DNA of 64,000 nt from Eutrophocola sp964601805. GTDB taxonomy: Bacteria > Pseudomonadota > Gammaproteobacteria > Pseudomonadales > Pseudohongiellaceae. The stretch lies in the NCBI GenBank assembly GCA_964601805.1, contig CAZROW010000001.1, positions 1-64,000 on the forward strand, written 5' to 3'. Below, piece by piece: positions 43,944 through 53,206 of the stretch (its first letter is position 1; the number at the start of each line of letters is the position of its first letter). The notes under the pieces are model-generated. The model was not told the origin of the DNA and did not search any database. It was given only the letters and a program-made list of their open reading frames with translations. The position numbers and the translations under genes are program-made.

Positions 43944-45206
43944 TTGAATCTCCAGCAATGGCTTGAATACCTGGAAAGCTGTCATCCCAGCAATATTGAG
44001 CTGGGACTGGAGCGCATCAGCCAGGTTGCCAGCAAGCTTCCCATCGACTTTTCCAATATCAAGGTCATCACGGTAGCCGGCACCAATGGCAAGGGCTCAA
44101 CCGTGACCATGCTCTCAGCCATTCTGCAGGCTGGCGGCTACCGCACCGCCACCTACACCTCACCCCATATCCTGGCTTACAACGAGCGTGTCATGCTGGG
44201 TGATCGCTATGCCACGGATGAAGAGCTGTGCGACTCTTTTGCCGCCGTAGAAGCAGTGCGCGGTGATATCCAGCTGACTTATTTCGAGTTTGGGACGCTG
44301 GCCGCCCTGCAACTGTTTTCCGCCAGCAAGCCCGACGTTGTCATCCTGGAGGTAGGGCTTGGTGGCCGTCTTGATGCCGTCAATATCCTGGATCCGGATA
44401 TCGCCATTGTCACCAACGTGGCCCTGGATCATACCGACTGGCTGGGCGATACCCGGGAAGCTATCGGCACCGAGAAAGCGGGAATATTCCGGCCCGGTAA
44501 ACCGGCACTGGTCGGGGAAGTTGATATTCCGGCAACGGTGCTTGCTCATGCCCGGGACATTGGTGCCATCCTGTATGCCAATGGTGATGCCTTTACTGCC
44601 GCAGAATCCGGTCACGGTACCTGGCGCTGGCAGGGCAGGGATGCGAAAGGCAAGCCTCTGACTCTTGAGCTGCCGCAGAATAACTACCCGCTGGATAATT
44701 GTGCAACGGTAGTCCAGGCCATTCAGTTACTGGCTCCTGACATAAACGCACAGGCTATTGCCAGTGGCCTGGCCAATGCCGAGCTGCCCGGACGATTCCA
44801 GGTGATTGACAGGGGGTATCCGCTAATTCTGGATGTGGGTCACAACCCCCATGCGGCGCAACGGGTAAAAACCCAGATTGAGACCCGTTACCCGGGATAC
44901 CGGGTGGTGCTCCTGGTAGGCATGCTGGCTGACAAGGATTACGCCAGTGTAATGAGTGTCTATCGCCAGCTGGTTCCTTGCTGGGTAGTTGCCGGTATCC
45001 AGGAAGAGCGGGGCCTGGCAGCGAAAATACTATATAATTACCTCCTCGAATCAGGGGAATCTGACGTGACCAGTTGTGACACCATTGCCGAGGCATTCCA
45101 GGTAGCAGAGCAGACCTGTCAGGACATCGCAAAAAACGGTGAACACGTCCTTCTCCTGGTTACCGGTTCATTTTTCACCGTTTCGGGAGTCATGGAACTA
45201 GTTTGA
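43944..45206 (+). CDS. folC: Bifunctional dihydrofolate/folylpolyglutamate synthase FolC
   Basis: Mur-ligase-family enzyme (420 aa) that adds glutamate to dihydropteroate and to folates. The P-loop is VAGTNGKGSTVTML and the domain continues with TYTSPHILAYNERV, EVGLGGRLDAVN and NVALDHTDWLG. I choose TTG 43944 because GGAGG lies 6 nt before it and the N-terminus LNLQQWLEYLESCHPSNIEL fits the family. No in-frame ATG is available at that point. Confidence 0.93.
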   Translation: MNLQQWLEYLESCHPSNIELGLERISQVASKLPIDFSNIKVITVAGTNGKGSTVTMLSAILQAGGYRTATYTSPHILAYNERVMLGDRYATDEELCDSFAAVEAVRGDIQLTYFEFGTLAALQLFSASKPDVVILEVGLGGRLDAVNILDPDIAIVTNVALDHTDWLGDTREAIGTEKAGIFRPGKPALVGEVDIPATVLAHARDIGAILYANGDAFTAAESGHGTWRWQGRDAKGKPLTLELPQNNYPLDNCATVVQAIQLLAPDINAQAIASGLANAELPGRFQVIDRGYPLILDVGHNPHAAQRVKTQIETRYPGYRVVLLVGMLADKDYASVMSVYRQLVPCWVVAGIQEERGLAAKILYNYLLESGESDVTSCDTIAEAFQVAEQTCQDIAKNGEHVLLLVTGSFFTVSGVMELV

Positions 45207-45760
45207 AAACCGCAATGAAACAACGGCTGGTAGGCACGGTGGTGATCGGCTGCCTGGCTATTATTTTCATTCCAGCGCTCCTGGACGGGGAAGGCGTGAC
45301 ACCTGCCGCCCTGAATACCACGATCCCTGAAGCACCGCCCATGCCGGATGTGCCGGAAATCACCCCCCAGCGTCCTGAAATCCGCGCAGACACGGTAGCC
45401 ACCGACACCGACAACACAACACAGACCCAGGCTGAACCAGCCGACGAAAATATCGATCAGCCACCACCGGCGCCTGAAAGACCGCGCCTGGCTGCTACCG
45501 GTGTTCCCGAGACCTGGGCAGTTCGCCTGGGCTCCTTCGGTGAACTGGCCAATGCCGAGGCCCTGGTCGAGCGTTTGCGCAACAGTGGTCACAAGGCTTT
45601 CAGCAGGCCTTTGCAATCCAGCAGGGGGCCCTTGACGGGGGTTTACGTGGGACCTGTGCTGACTGAGGCCCAGGCTGCCACGCTTCAGCAGGAACTGGCA
45701 CGCACTTTCGAACTGGAAGGCATTGTTGTCCAGTTCAGTCTTGAAGACCTGGAACCGTAG
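45203..45760 (+). CDS. dedD: SPOR-domain protein DedD
   Basis: A 185-residue cell-division-associated membrane protein. The N-terminal membrane helix is VGTVVIGCLAIIFIPALL and a Pro/Glu-rich linker spans about 40-100. The C-terminal SPOR domain (about 104-180) begins ETWAVRLGSFGELANAEALV and binds denuded septal peptidoglycan in known homologues. A TTG start overlapping the folC stop (TTGA) is likely; ATG 45215 is the alternative and would remove four residues. Confidence 0.9.
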   Translation: MKTAMKQRLVGTVVIGCLAIIFIPALLDGEGVTPAALNTTIPEAPPMPDVPEITPQRPEIRADTVATDTDNTTQTQAEPADENIDQPPPAPERPRLAATGVPETWAVRLGSFGELANAEALVERLRNSGHKAFSRPLQSSRGPLTGVYVGPVLTEAQAATLQQELARTFELEGIVVQFSLEDLEP

Positions 45761-45772
45761 CGACTGAACCCC

Positions 45773-46273
45773 GTGGCACTGGTCGATATCATCATTCTTG
45801 TCATCGTTGCGGTTTCTGCCTTGCTTGGCGTCTTCAGGGGGCTGGTCAAGGAAGCCCTGTCACTGGCCAGCTGGTTCCTGGCCATTGTTGCCGGTACGCT
45901 TTTCAGTAGCGAACTGGCTGATTTGATGGTTAATTTGATTAATAACGCGACCTTACGCAGAATAGCAGCCTTCGCGATACTGTTTATTGTTGTCATCTTT
46001 GCCGGCACACTGATCAGCAACCTGATCTCGAAGCTGACACAGGCTGCAGGTCTGAGAGGTGCAGACAGGACACTCGGTGGACTGTTTGGCATACTACGGG
46101 GGCTGATTATTGTCCTGATCATTGTTCTGGTAGGCAGCCAGTTTGAGCTTTCACAAAACTGGTTCAGGAACTCGCTCCTGGTTCCCCATGCACTGGCAAT
46201 GATTGATTATCTGCAGGGACTGTTTGGCGTCGGCCAACCTGCAGTACAGGCGACACCGGATGTACCTGCCTGA
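45773..46273 (+). CDS. cvpA: CvpA family membrane protein
   Basis: A 166-residue integral membrane protein with about four helices: LVDIIILVIVAVSALLGVF, SLASWFLAIVAGTLFS, IAAFAILFIVVIFAGTLI and GILRGLIIVLIIVLV. RGLVKEALSLASWFLA is a CvpA signature. It starts with GTG 12 bp after dedD. It is the usual upstream neighbour of purF; its role (colicin V production, bile/stress resistance in relatives) is poorly defined. Confidence 0.92.
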   Translation: MALVDIIILVIVAVSALLGVFRGLVKEALSLASWFLAIVAGTLFSSELADLMVNLINNATLRRIAAFAILFIVVIFAGTLISNLISKLTQAAGLRGADRTLGGLFGILRGLIIVLIIVLVGSQFELSQNWFRNSLLVPHALAMIDYLQGLFGVGQPAVQATPDVPA

Positions 46274-46329
46274 ACCCGACGTTCATTTGGACGAGCAGGA
46301 CACCATTCACTACAAAACAGGTTTGAATA

Positions 46330-47868
46330 ATGTGTGGCATTGTTGGCATCGTAGGTAAATCCAATGTCAATCTGTCGATCTACGACAGTCTGACAGTACT
46401 ACAGCACCGCGGCCAGGATGCGGCAGGCATCGTGACAAGTGACAAGGGCAAGCTGAACCTGCGCAAGGATAACGGCCTGGTCCGTGATGTGTTCAGGACC
46501 AGCCATATGCGCCAGCTCACCGGGACCATGGGAATAGGTCATGTCCGTTACCCGACAGCCGGCAGCAGCGGCCCCGCCCAGGCCCAGCCTCTTTACGTCA
46601 ACTCGCCCTACGGCATCAGTCTTGCCCACAACGGCAATCTCACCAACTCCGAAGACCTCAGCAACGATATTTTCCGCGATGACCTGCGCCACCTGAATAC
46701 CGATTCGGATTCCGAGGTGCTGTTGAACGTGTTAGCCCACGAGTTGCAGATTCTGAACAAGATCAAGCCGACCGCTGACGATGTGTTTACTGCCGTGGCC
46801 GGTGTCCATCGGCGTTGTCGTGGTGCCTATGCCGCCGTGGCCATGCTGGTAGGTTATGGCATTGTCGGATTTCGCGACAAGTACGGTATTCGCCCGCTGG
46901 TCTATGGCAAGAAGCGTACTCGCAAGGGTGATGAGTACATGATTGCCTCCGAGAGTGTGGCGCTGGATTCCCAGGGCTTCAAACTGATCCGGGATGTGGC
47001 GCCGGGCGAAGCCGTGTATATCGACCAGGATGGCAACCTGGAGACCCGCATCTGCTGCGAGGAAAGCAAGCTGACACCCTGTATTTTCGAACACGTGTAT
47101 TTTGCCCGTCCGGATTCCATGATCGACGGTATCTCGGTGTACAAATCCCGCTTGCGCATGGGTGAAAAACTGGCCCAGAAAATCAAGGCAGAGCGGCCTG
47201 ATCACGATATTGATGTGGTCATACCGATTCCGGATACCTCGCGTACGGCCGCGGTAGAGCTGGCCAATTCCCTGGGCGTGAAATACCGTGAGGGCTTTGT
47301 CAAAAACCGTTATATCGGCAGGACCTTCATCATGCCCGGCCAGAGTCAGCGCAAGAAGTCGGTCAAGCAAAAGCTCAACGCCACGCCACTGGAATTCCAG
47401 GACAAGAATGTGCTGCTGGTGGATGACTCCATCGTGCGCGGCACCACCTGCAAACAGATCATCGAAATGGCCCGGGATGCCGGTGCCCGTAATGTCTATT
47501 TCTGCTCCGCTGCACCACCGGTGCGCTACCCGAACGTTTATGGCATAGACATGCCGGCCGTCAGTGAACTGATTGCCCACGGCAAGACTGTTGAAGAAGT
47601 TCGTGAGGCTATCGGTGCCGACTGGCTGATTTTCCAGGAACTGGAAGACCTGGTTGCATCCTGCGCAGAGGGTAGCATCCTGCCCCTGGATTTCGAATGC
47701 TCGGTGTTCAATGGTGAGTATGTCACCCAGGATGTCAGTGAGGACTACCTGAACATGCTTGAGCAGAAACGCAACGACGCTGCGAAACGTAAACGGACTT
47801 CCGCCAAGTCAAGTAACCCTGCCAGTAGCGAGGATGAAGATATTCTCGAACTGCATAACGCCGGCTGA
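46330..47868 (+). CDS. purF: Amidophosphoribosyltransferase PurF
   Basis: First committed enzyme of purine synthesis, making phosphoribosylamine from PRPP and glutamine (512 aa). C2 in MCGIVGIVG is the N-terminal nucleophile once Met is removed. QHRGQDAAGI and GHVRYPTAGSS belong to the glutaminase domain. LLVDDSIVRGTTCKQII is the PRPP loop. No PurR-like operator is evident in the 56-bp spacer. Confidence 0.97.
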   Translation: MCGIVGIVGKSNVNLSIYDSLTVLQHRGQDAAGIVTSDKGKLNLRKDNGLVRDVFRTSHMRQLTGTMGIGHVRYPTAGSSGPAQAQPLYVNSPYGISLAHNGNLTNSEDLSNDIFRDDLRHLNTDSDSEVLLNVLAHELQILNKIKPTADDVFTAVAGVHRRCRGAYAAVAMLVGYGIVGFRDKYGIRPLVYGKKRTRKGDEYMIASESVALDSQGFKLIRDVAPGEAVYIDQDGNLETRICCEESKLTPCIFEHVYFARPDSMIDGISVYKSRLRMGEKLAQKIKAERPDHDIDVVIPIPDTSRTAAVELANSLGVKYREGFVKNRYIGRTFIMPGQSQRKKSVKQKLNATPLEFQDKNVLLVDDSIVRGTTCKQIIEMARDAGARNVYFCSAAPPVRYPNVYGIDMPAVSELIAHGKTVEEVREAIGADWLIFQELEDLVASCAEGSILPLDFECSVFNGEYVTQDVSEDYLNMLEQKRNDAAKRKRTSAKSSNPASSEDEDILELHNAG

Positions 47869-47906
47869 TCTTTTCAGCTGATTCCCGAATTTTCCGGAAG
47901 CCTCCC

Positions 47907-48887
47907 ATGGAACAGATTGTAAAAAAAGACGACGTGCCTGGTGATAACACCGTCGCCATAGATATCCAGGAAAAAATCGAGGACGCCGTCAGCGAGATCG
48001 GCAAGGTCGTCCTGGGCAAGGAAAAGCAGGTGCGACTGGCACTGTGCTGCCTGTTTGCCGGCGGTCACCTGTTGCTTGAAGACAAGCCAGGCATGGGCAA
48101 GACCACGCTGTCACAGGCTTTGGCCAAGGTGTTTGGCCTGCAATATTCACGCATACAATTTACCAGTGACCTGCTGCCGGCAGATATCCTGGGGGTCACC
48201 ATCTATGACCAGAGTACAGGCCAGTTTTCCTTCCACAAGGGGCCGGTTTTTTCCAACCTGGTGTTGGCCGACGAGATCAACCGTACCACGCCGAAAACAC
48301 AAAGTGCCTTGCTGGAAGCCATGGAAGAAGGGCAGGTTTCCATCGACAACAACACCATGGCACTGCCACACCCCTTTTTCGTCATCGCCACCCAGAACCC
48401 GATCAGTTTTGCAGGCACTTATCCCTTACCGGAATCCCAGCTCGATCGTTTCCTGATGCGCCTTCAGATCGGCTATCCTGATCCTTCCGCTGAACGTGAA
48501 CTGCTCAATAACAGGGACCAGCGAGAAAATATTGCGGAGATGCAGCAAACCCTGACCCCGGAAGATATTACGCATATCAGCGAATGGATTCCCCAGGTGC
48601 ATGCTACCGACACCTTGCTGGATTACGTACAGCGCCTGGTTGCCTATACGCGCCAGGACAACCTGTTTTCATTCGGTCTGTCGCCACGAGGCGCCATGGC
48701 ACTGATTCGCAGCGCCAGGACCTGGGCTTTGATGCACAACCGCATGCATGTAATTCCCGAAGATGTACAAATGGTGTTGCCCGCTGTCGTGGACCATCGT
48801 CTTCGTTCAATTTCCGATACATCTGGCAGGAGCGGGGAATCCTATTCCCAGCGTCTTCTCAATGAAGTGGATCTTTTTTCAGACTGA
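47907..48887 (+). CDS. MoxR family AAA+ ATPase
   Basis: A 326-residue AAA+ ATPase with Walker A EDKPGMGKTTL (K65), Walker B LVLADEINRTTPKTQ and sensor 1 FFVIATQNPISF. MoxR proteins act as chaperones for VWA or DUF58 partners. The next two genes encode a DUF58 protein and a TgpA-type transglutaminase, a common trio in Gammaproteobacteria. This is the first of two MoxR genes in the window. Confidence 0.93.
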   Translation: MEQIVKKDDVPGDNTVAIDIQEKIEDAVSEIGKVVLGKEKQVRLALCCLFAGGHLLLEDKPGMGKTTLSQALAKVFGLQYSRIQFTSDLLPADILGVTIYDQSTGQFSFHKGPVFSNLVLADEINRTTPKTQSALLEAMEEGQVSIDNNTMALPHPFFVIATQNPISFAGTYPLPESQLDRFLMRLQIGYPDPSAERELLNNRDQRENIAEMQQTLTPEDITHISEWIPQVHATDTLLDYVQRLVAYTRQDNLFSFGLSPRGAMALIRSARTWALMHNRMHVIPEDVQMVLPAVVDHRLRSISDTSGRSGESYSQRLLNEVDLFSD

Positions 48888-48932
48888 GCTTCCAGGTACA
48901 AGCTCCTTGATGCACGTACCCGGTAATACATT

Positions 48933-49955
48933 ATGAATACAGGGGTGCAATCCATACCGGCCACTGGCTGGCGCGAGGTTCTTGGCCAGCGCTGGCGCTC
49001 ACATTTCAACCGCTGGGTAAGGCGTCGTATTCCACCTTCCAGGCACGTCGTTCTCAACCAGCACAATATTTTCATCATTCCCAACAAGCAGGGACTGGGC
49101 TTTGTCTCGGTACTGGCCCTGATGTTTGTCGGTGCCATCAATTATGAAATCAGCCTGGCTTTCGCCCTGGTTTTCTGGCTGACGGGTGTTTTCATACTGT
49201 CTATTTTCTACACCTTTCGTAACCTGGCCGGACTGCATATTTCAGCAGTGCCCGGGGGTTCCGTTTTTGCCGGTGAGCATGCCGAGATAGAAGTCATTCT
49301 CTCCCGTCATGGTGAACGTATTCATGAAGCCATTCAAATGAAGTTTCCGTCTTCCAGGCAGGTTGTCGCCAACCTCATTAACAACACCGAGGAACGTGCC
49401 AGTCTCTACCTGGTGGCAGATAAACGTGGCTGGTATTCCCCGGGCAGGCTGACCATTGAAACGATTTTCCCCTTTGGTATCTGCCGTGCCTGGTCGCTGG
49501 TGGATCTCGATCTGCGTTGCCTGGTTTATCCCAAGCCGGTGGAATGCGACCTGAACTGGCTCACCTCGCAACAGCAAGAAAGCGGGCATACCAACATCAC
49601 CCGGGGCAGCGATGACTTCCATAGTCTGCGTGATTACCAGCAGGGGGATTCCCTACGCCATGTGGCCTGGAAAATTGCGGCCCGGGGCAGGGGAATGTAT
49701 ACCAAGGAATATTCGGCCAATGTCGATGACAAGATCTGGCTGCGCTGGGAAATGTTTCCGGACATGGACACCGAGCAGCGCCTGTCACGTCTTTGCTACT
49801 GCGTTCTGCAACTGGATGCCGCCGGCTTGGATTACGGCATTGAGCTTCCTGACCAGCGCATAGAGCCTGCCAAGGGCACTGTGCATTATAAAAAGGTCAT
49901 GCGGGCCCTGGCACTGTTCGGTATCAGCGATAACGGCAAGGAGTCAGGACAATGA
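48933..49955 (+). CDS. DUF58 domain membrane protein
   Basis: A 340-residue protein with two adjacent membrane helices near 53-95 (GLGFVSVLALMFVGAI, AFALVFWLTGVFILSIFY). A cytosolic DUF58 segment contains SDDFHSLRDYQQGDSLRHVAWKI, the family hallmark (DF..LR.Y..GD..R.I.W). DUF58 proteins have a VWA-like fold and pair with MoxR. Its stop overlaps the transglutaminase start by 4 bp. Confidence 0.88.
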   Translation: MNTGVQSIPATGWREVLGQRWRSHFNRWVRRRIPPSRHVVLNQHNIFIIPNKQGLGFVSVLALMFVGAINYEISLAFALVFWLTGVFILSIFYTFRNLAGLHISAVPGGSVFAGEHAEIEVILSRHGERIHEAIQMKFPSSRQVVANLINNTEERASLYLVADKRGWYSPGRLTIETIFPFGICRAWSLVDLDLRCLVYPKPVECDLNWLTSQQQESGHTNITRGSDDFHSLRDYQQGDSLRHVAWKIAARGRGMYTKEYSANVDDKIWLRWEMFPDMDTEQRLSRLCYCVLQLDAAGLDYGIELPDQRIEPAKGTVHYKKVMRALALFGISDNGKESGQ

Positions 49956-52039
49956 TTCGTTCCGTGTTGAACTGGTTTGTCAAAAGGCCGGACATCAAGG
50001 TCAGGACCGGCGTCGATATTTACCAGTTACCACGTACTGCACTGGTCTGGATTCTGACCTCGCTTTCCCTGATTACCGTGCCCCACGTATTACGAATGCC
50101 CTGGTGGTTAACGCTGCTTTGCGCCTTCTGTATCGGTATCAGCATTCTGATCTTCCAGGGCAGGGTTTTCCATCCGGGCTCACGTATCAAGACCGTCATC
50201 GTTATGCTGGTGCTCACTGCCATCATCTTCGAGTTCGGGCGCGACGTCTTTTCCACGGACGCCATTGTCGGCGTACTGATTATCGGGATTGCACTGAAAT
50301 TGCTGGAGATGAAAAAGAAACGCGATGTGCTGATGGTCATCTACCTGTGTTATTTCGCTGTGCTCGCCGAGTTCATCTACTCCCAGTCCATCCCGATTGC
50401 CTTTTATATGGCCTTTTGTGTGCTGGTCATAACCTCGGCCCTGATGTCGACCACGCAGACAGAGGAATACCAGCGTCCCATGCGGACAATGAAACTCTCC
50501 GGCCAGGTGCTGTTGCAAAGTATTCCGCTGATGGCTTTCCTGTTTGTCATGTTTCCCCGTATCGGCCCCCTGTGGTCTGTGCCCCTGCAAAGTTCCTCCG
50601 GTGTTACCGGGCTGTCTGACGAGATGTCACCCGGCGATATTGGCAACCTGACGCGTTCCGGTGAGGTCGCCTTTACGGTGGAATTCGAGTCCGAGGTACC
50701 GAACTACAATCAATTGTATTGGCGTGGAGTGACCCTTGATCGTTTTGATGGCTCGCAATGGACACGTGGTGGCAATTCCTTCGGGCAGTTCCTGGGAGAA
50801 AACCCGCGCCAGGTCAATCCCTGGTTCGAGGATATCCGTTACGAGGGGCAGCAGGTTTCCTATAACGTCATCATGGAACCTACCCAGCAGACGTGGATCT
50901 ATACGTTGATGGTTCCCCGCATCCTGGATGATCGCCTGTTCATGCTGCCAGATTACCAGGTGGAGACCCGGCGCCCCATTGTGCAGCGGTATCGCTATGC
51001 TGCCGACTCCTTTCTAGAGCATTCAGTGGACCTGGATTTACGCCGGGGCTTTGGCGGCTTTCGGCGCAATACGGACCTGCCCGAGGAGGGTAACGAGCAG
51101 GCCAGGGCAATGGCGTTGGCCATGCGGGATGCCGCCGATTCGGATTTTGACTACATCAACGATGTGCTGGACTACATTCGCAATGAAGAGTTTTTCTACA
51201 CCCTCAGTCCAAGCCTGCTGGGAGAGAACAAGATTGATGATTTTCTCTTCAATACCCGTGAAGGTTTCTGCGAGCATTATGCCAGCGCCTTTACCTACAT
51301 GATGCGGGCCGTGGGTATACCCGCCCGCGTCGTCCTGGGTTACCAGGGAGGAGAATTCAACAAGTACAACGGCACACTGATCGTGCGACAGTACGACGCC
51401 CATGCCTGGTCGGAAGTCTGGCTGGAAGACCAGGGCTGGGTACGGGTGGATCCTACAGCAGCCGTTGCCCCTGGCAGGATTGAATATGGTAGCCAGTTTA
51501 CCTTCCAGGAAGATGAGAACTTCATGGAAGGCGAAGTCTTTTCCATGATCAAGTACAGGGGCAGCAGTGCACTTATCAATGACCTGGTGTTGCGCCTGGA
51601 AATGATCGATTACGCCTGGAACCGCTTTGTCCTGAATTATGACCAGGGCATGCAGTTTGCCCTGTTCAGCAGGCTCTTCAACAGTGTCTCCAAGGAAAAG
51701 ATCCTGATCAGCCTGATCTCCATCATCTTCCTGTTTGTCGGTGGCACGGCCTTCCTTGTGCTGAGAAAACCCACCAGCAAACCGCAACTGCCGGCCAATG
51801 CGCTGTACCTTAAATTCTGCAAGTTCATGGCCGATAACGGCATCAACAGACAACCCGGGGAAACCCCGACGCATTTCAGCAAGCGTGTTGCAGCGGTCCA
51901 GCCACAATGGCAGGGCGACGTGGCGGATATCACCGATATCTACATGGACCTGGCGTTTCGGCCCAACAGTGAAGAAAGCGCCGAGGAAAAAGTCAGCCGG
52001 CTGAAACACGCTGTGCGCAAGTTCAAGGTCATAAACTGA
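49952..52039 (+). CDS. TgpA-type membrane transglutaminase (DUF3488)
   Basis: A 695-residue protein. The N-terminal DUF3488 block holds several membrane helices (about 20-200). An extracytoplasmic transglutaminase core has an intact triad: C440 in REGFCEHYASAF, H484 in DAHAWSEVW and D500 in VRVDPTAA. A further helix (LISIIFLFVGGTAFLVL) and a cytosolic DUF4129-like tail follow. TgpA is essential in P. aeruginosa, though its substrate is unsettled. The overlap with the DUF58 gene suggests a physical complex. Confidence 0.92.
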   Translation: MIRSVLNWFVKRPDIKVRTGVDIYQLPRTALVWILTSLSLITVPHVLRMPWWLTLLCAFCIGISILIFQGRVFHPGSRIKTVIVMLVLTAIIFEFGRDVFSTDAIVGVLIIGIALKLLEMKKKRDVLMVIYLCYFAVLAEFIYSQSIPIAFYMAFCVLVITSALMSTTQTEEYQRPMRTMKLSGQVLLQSIPLMAFLFVMFPRIGPLWSVPLQSSSGVTGLSDEMSPGDIGNLTRSGEVAFTVEFESEVPNYNQLYWRGVTLDRFDGSQWTRGGNSFGQFLGENPRQVNPWFEDIRYEGQQVSYNVIMEPTQQTWIYTLMVPRILDDRLFMLPDYQVETRRPIVQRYRYAADSFLEHSVDLDLRRGFGGFRRNTDLPEEGNEQARAMALAMRDAADSDFDYINDVLDYIRNEEFFYTLSPSLLGENKIDDFLFNTREGFCEHYASAFTYMMRAVGIPARVVLGYQGGEFNKYNGTLIVRQYDAHAWSEVWLEDQGWVRVDPTAAVAPGRIEYGSQFTFQEDENFMEGEVFSMIKYRGSSALINDLVLRLEMIDYAWNRFVLNYDQGMQFALFSRLFNSVSKEKILISLISIIFLFVGGTAFLVLRKPTSKPQLPANALYLKFCKFMADNGINRQPGETPTHFSKRVAAVQPQWQGDVADITDIYMDLAFRPNSEESAEEKVSRLKHAVRKFKVIN

Positions 52040-52045
52040 TCCGGT

Positions 52046-52183
52046 TCAAAGCATGGGCAGTGCCAGGCCATTTCCAATCACTGCACTGGCCAGGATATCT
52101 GTCCGAAAATGCATGCCCGGATTACCCGTAACAAGCCAACCATGACTGCCCACAGGTAAAGTGGCACAAACACCGGTCTGGCT
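52046..52183 (-). pseudogene. Possible C-terminal remnant of a PAP2-family phosphatase
   Basis: On the minus strand, a 45-codon open stretch after a stop codon reads ...VGSHGWLVTG and then NPGMHFRTDILASAVIG, ending at TGA (52046-52048). G-x-H-F-x-x-D-[IV]-L-A-x-x-x-x-G resembles the third catalytic motif of PAP2 phosphatases. The conserved Arg six residues before the His is replaced by Thr, and no start or upstream domains exist. The short length makes chance resemblance possible. Confidence 0.35.
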
Positions 52184-52216
52184 TTAAGAATGCATTGAAC
52201 CTATAAGCGAAACATT

Positions 52217-52447
52217 ATGAAAACATCAATAAAACCAGGTAGATACAGGCACTACAAGGGGCAGGACTACCAGGTCATAGGCACTACGAGGCACAGTGAA
52301 AGCGAAGAGGAACTGGTGCTGTATTTTCCCCTGTATGGTGATGAGGCGGAAAGGGAATACTGGGTAAGGCCCCTGACCATGTTCAAGGAAACAGTGGAAG
52401 TAGACGGGCAGCACCTGCCACGTTTTGCCTTGCAGCAGGACGATTGA
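52217..52447 (+). CDS. DUF1653 domain protein
   Basis: A 76-residue cytosolic protein covering one DUF1653 domain: PGRYRHYKGQDYQVIGTTRH, LVLYFPLYGD and YWVRPLTMFKETVEVDG. This small SH3-like family is widespread and has no established function. It has its own leader after the transglutaminase gene. Confidence 0.88.
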   Translation: MKTSIKPGRYRHYKGQDYQVIGTTRHSESEEELVLYFPLYGDEAEREYWVRPLTMFKETVEVDGQHLPRFALQQDD

Positions 52448-52544
52448 AAAAACAGCAGCAGGACTGGCGCGCTGAACCAGGATATGTAAGCATCCTGTTG
52501 CTCAAGTCAATGACACTGTCTACAACGATCTACGGAGAAATGTA

Positions 52545-52877
52545 ATGCCCGGAATGAATAAAGAGGCCTTGCAGGGCGAGATGTTAAGTGCCGCCCGCAG
52601 TACCTTCAAGGAACAGTGGCCCTTCATGGAAGCCTTTGCGACCCCGGAATTTGAAAAACTGGCGGTTACGATCCTGGAAATCCAGGCCCTGACTGACAGT
52701 GAGCAGGTCGGGGAAAGTGAGGCCCTAGTGCTACTTGATATGCAGAAACAGACTGCACGGGGCGTCATGATGTCACGGGAGGGCACAGGGCTGCTCAAAG
52801 TCGACCAGGCAATCAATTCCGGGCTGGGCATGGTCAAGAATACTGTCAATACGGCGCTGGGATTCCCGTTGATCTGA
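52545..52877 (+). CDS. Hypothetical protein, 110 residues
   Basis: I do not recognise this protein. It begins MPGMNKEALQGEMLSAARS, is preceded by GGAGAAATGTA, and is mostly helical and amphipathic by composition, with no signal peptide or membrane span. The C-terminal part (VDQAINSGLGMVKNTVNTA) is small-residue rich. A membrane-protein gene follows after 13 bp, suggesting co-transcription. Codon use looks like its neighbours. Confidence 0.65.
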   Translation: MPGMNKEALQGEMLSAARSTFKEQWPFMEAFATPEFEKLAVTILEIQALTDSEQVGESEALVLLDMQKQTARGVMMSREGTGLLKVDQAINSGLGMVKNTVNTALGFPLI

Positions 52878-52890
52878 CGCGAATCAGCCT

Positions 52891-53160
52891 ATGCAAGTCC
52901 AGATACCTCTTTTTATTCTTTGCCTGCTGGTTCATGCAGGGATCTTTCTGACGTCGGCAAAACCGGATCGTCGCCTGCGCTTCATGGCTGGTCTCGCCGT
53001 CTTGTTTGCCACCTGGCCAGCCTGGTACAGCGGTGTTATTTTATCAACCTCGGGGTTAACCACAGGGCAGGGTGGTATGGCATGGCTGGCCATCATGCTG
53101 GTCAATGCGCCTTACTACCTGCCTTTACTAAGCTTCCTGGTTTACTGGCGCAGACGCTGA
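52891..53160 (+). CDS. Small membrane protein, 89 residues
   Basis: Three hydrophobic stretches are visible: IPLFILCLLVHAGIFLTS, FMAGLAVLFATWPAWYSGVIL and MAWLAIMLVNAPYYLPLLSFLV. The protein ends in a basic YWRRR, which points to a cytoplasmic C-terminus. No family was recognised. It is likely in one unit with the 110-residue gene and the SpoIIAA-like gene. Confidence 0.6.
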   Translation: MQVQIPLFILCLLVHAGIFLTSAKPDRRLRFMAGLAVLFATWPAWYSGVILSTSGLTTGQGGMAWLAIMLVNAPYYLPLLSFLVYWRRR

Positions 53161-53206
53161 AGCCGCCATTATTCCGGAAGCTTCCGATAACACGGAGGAA
53201 CTGGTA

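Noticed and set aside
51038..52009. 323-codon minus-strand frame opposite the transglutaminase gene
   Set aside because: It lies wholly within a gene with an intact catalytic triad and shows no recognisable protein.
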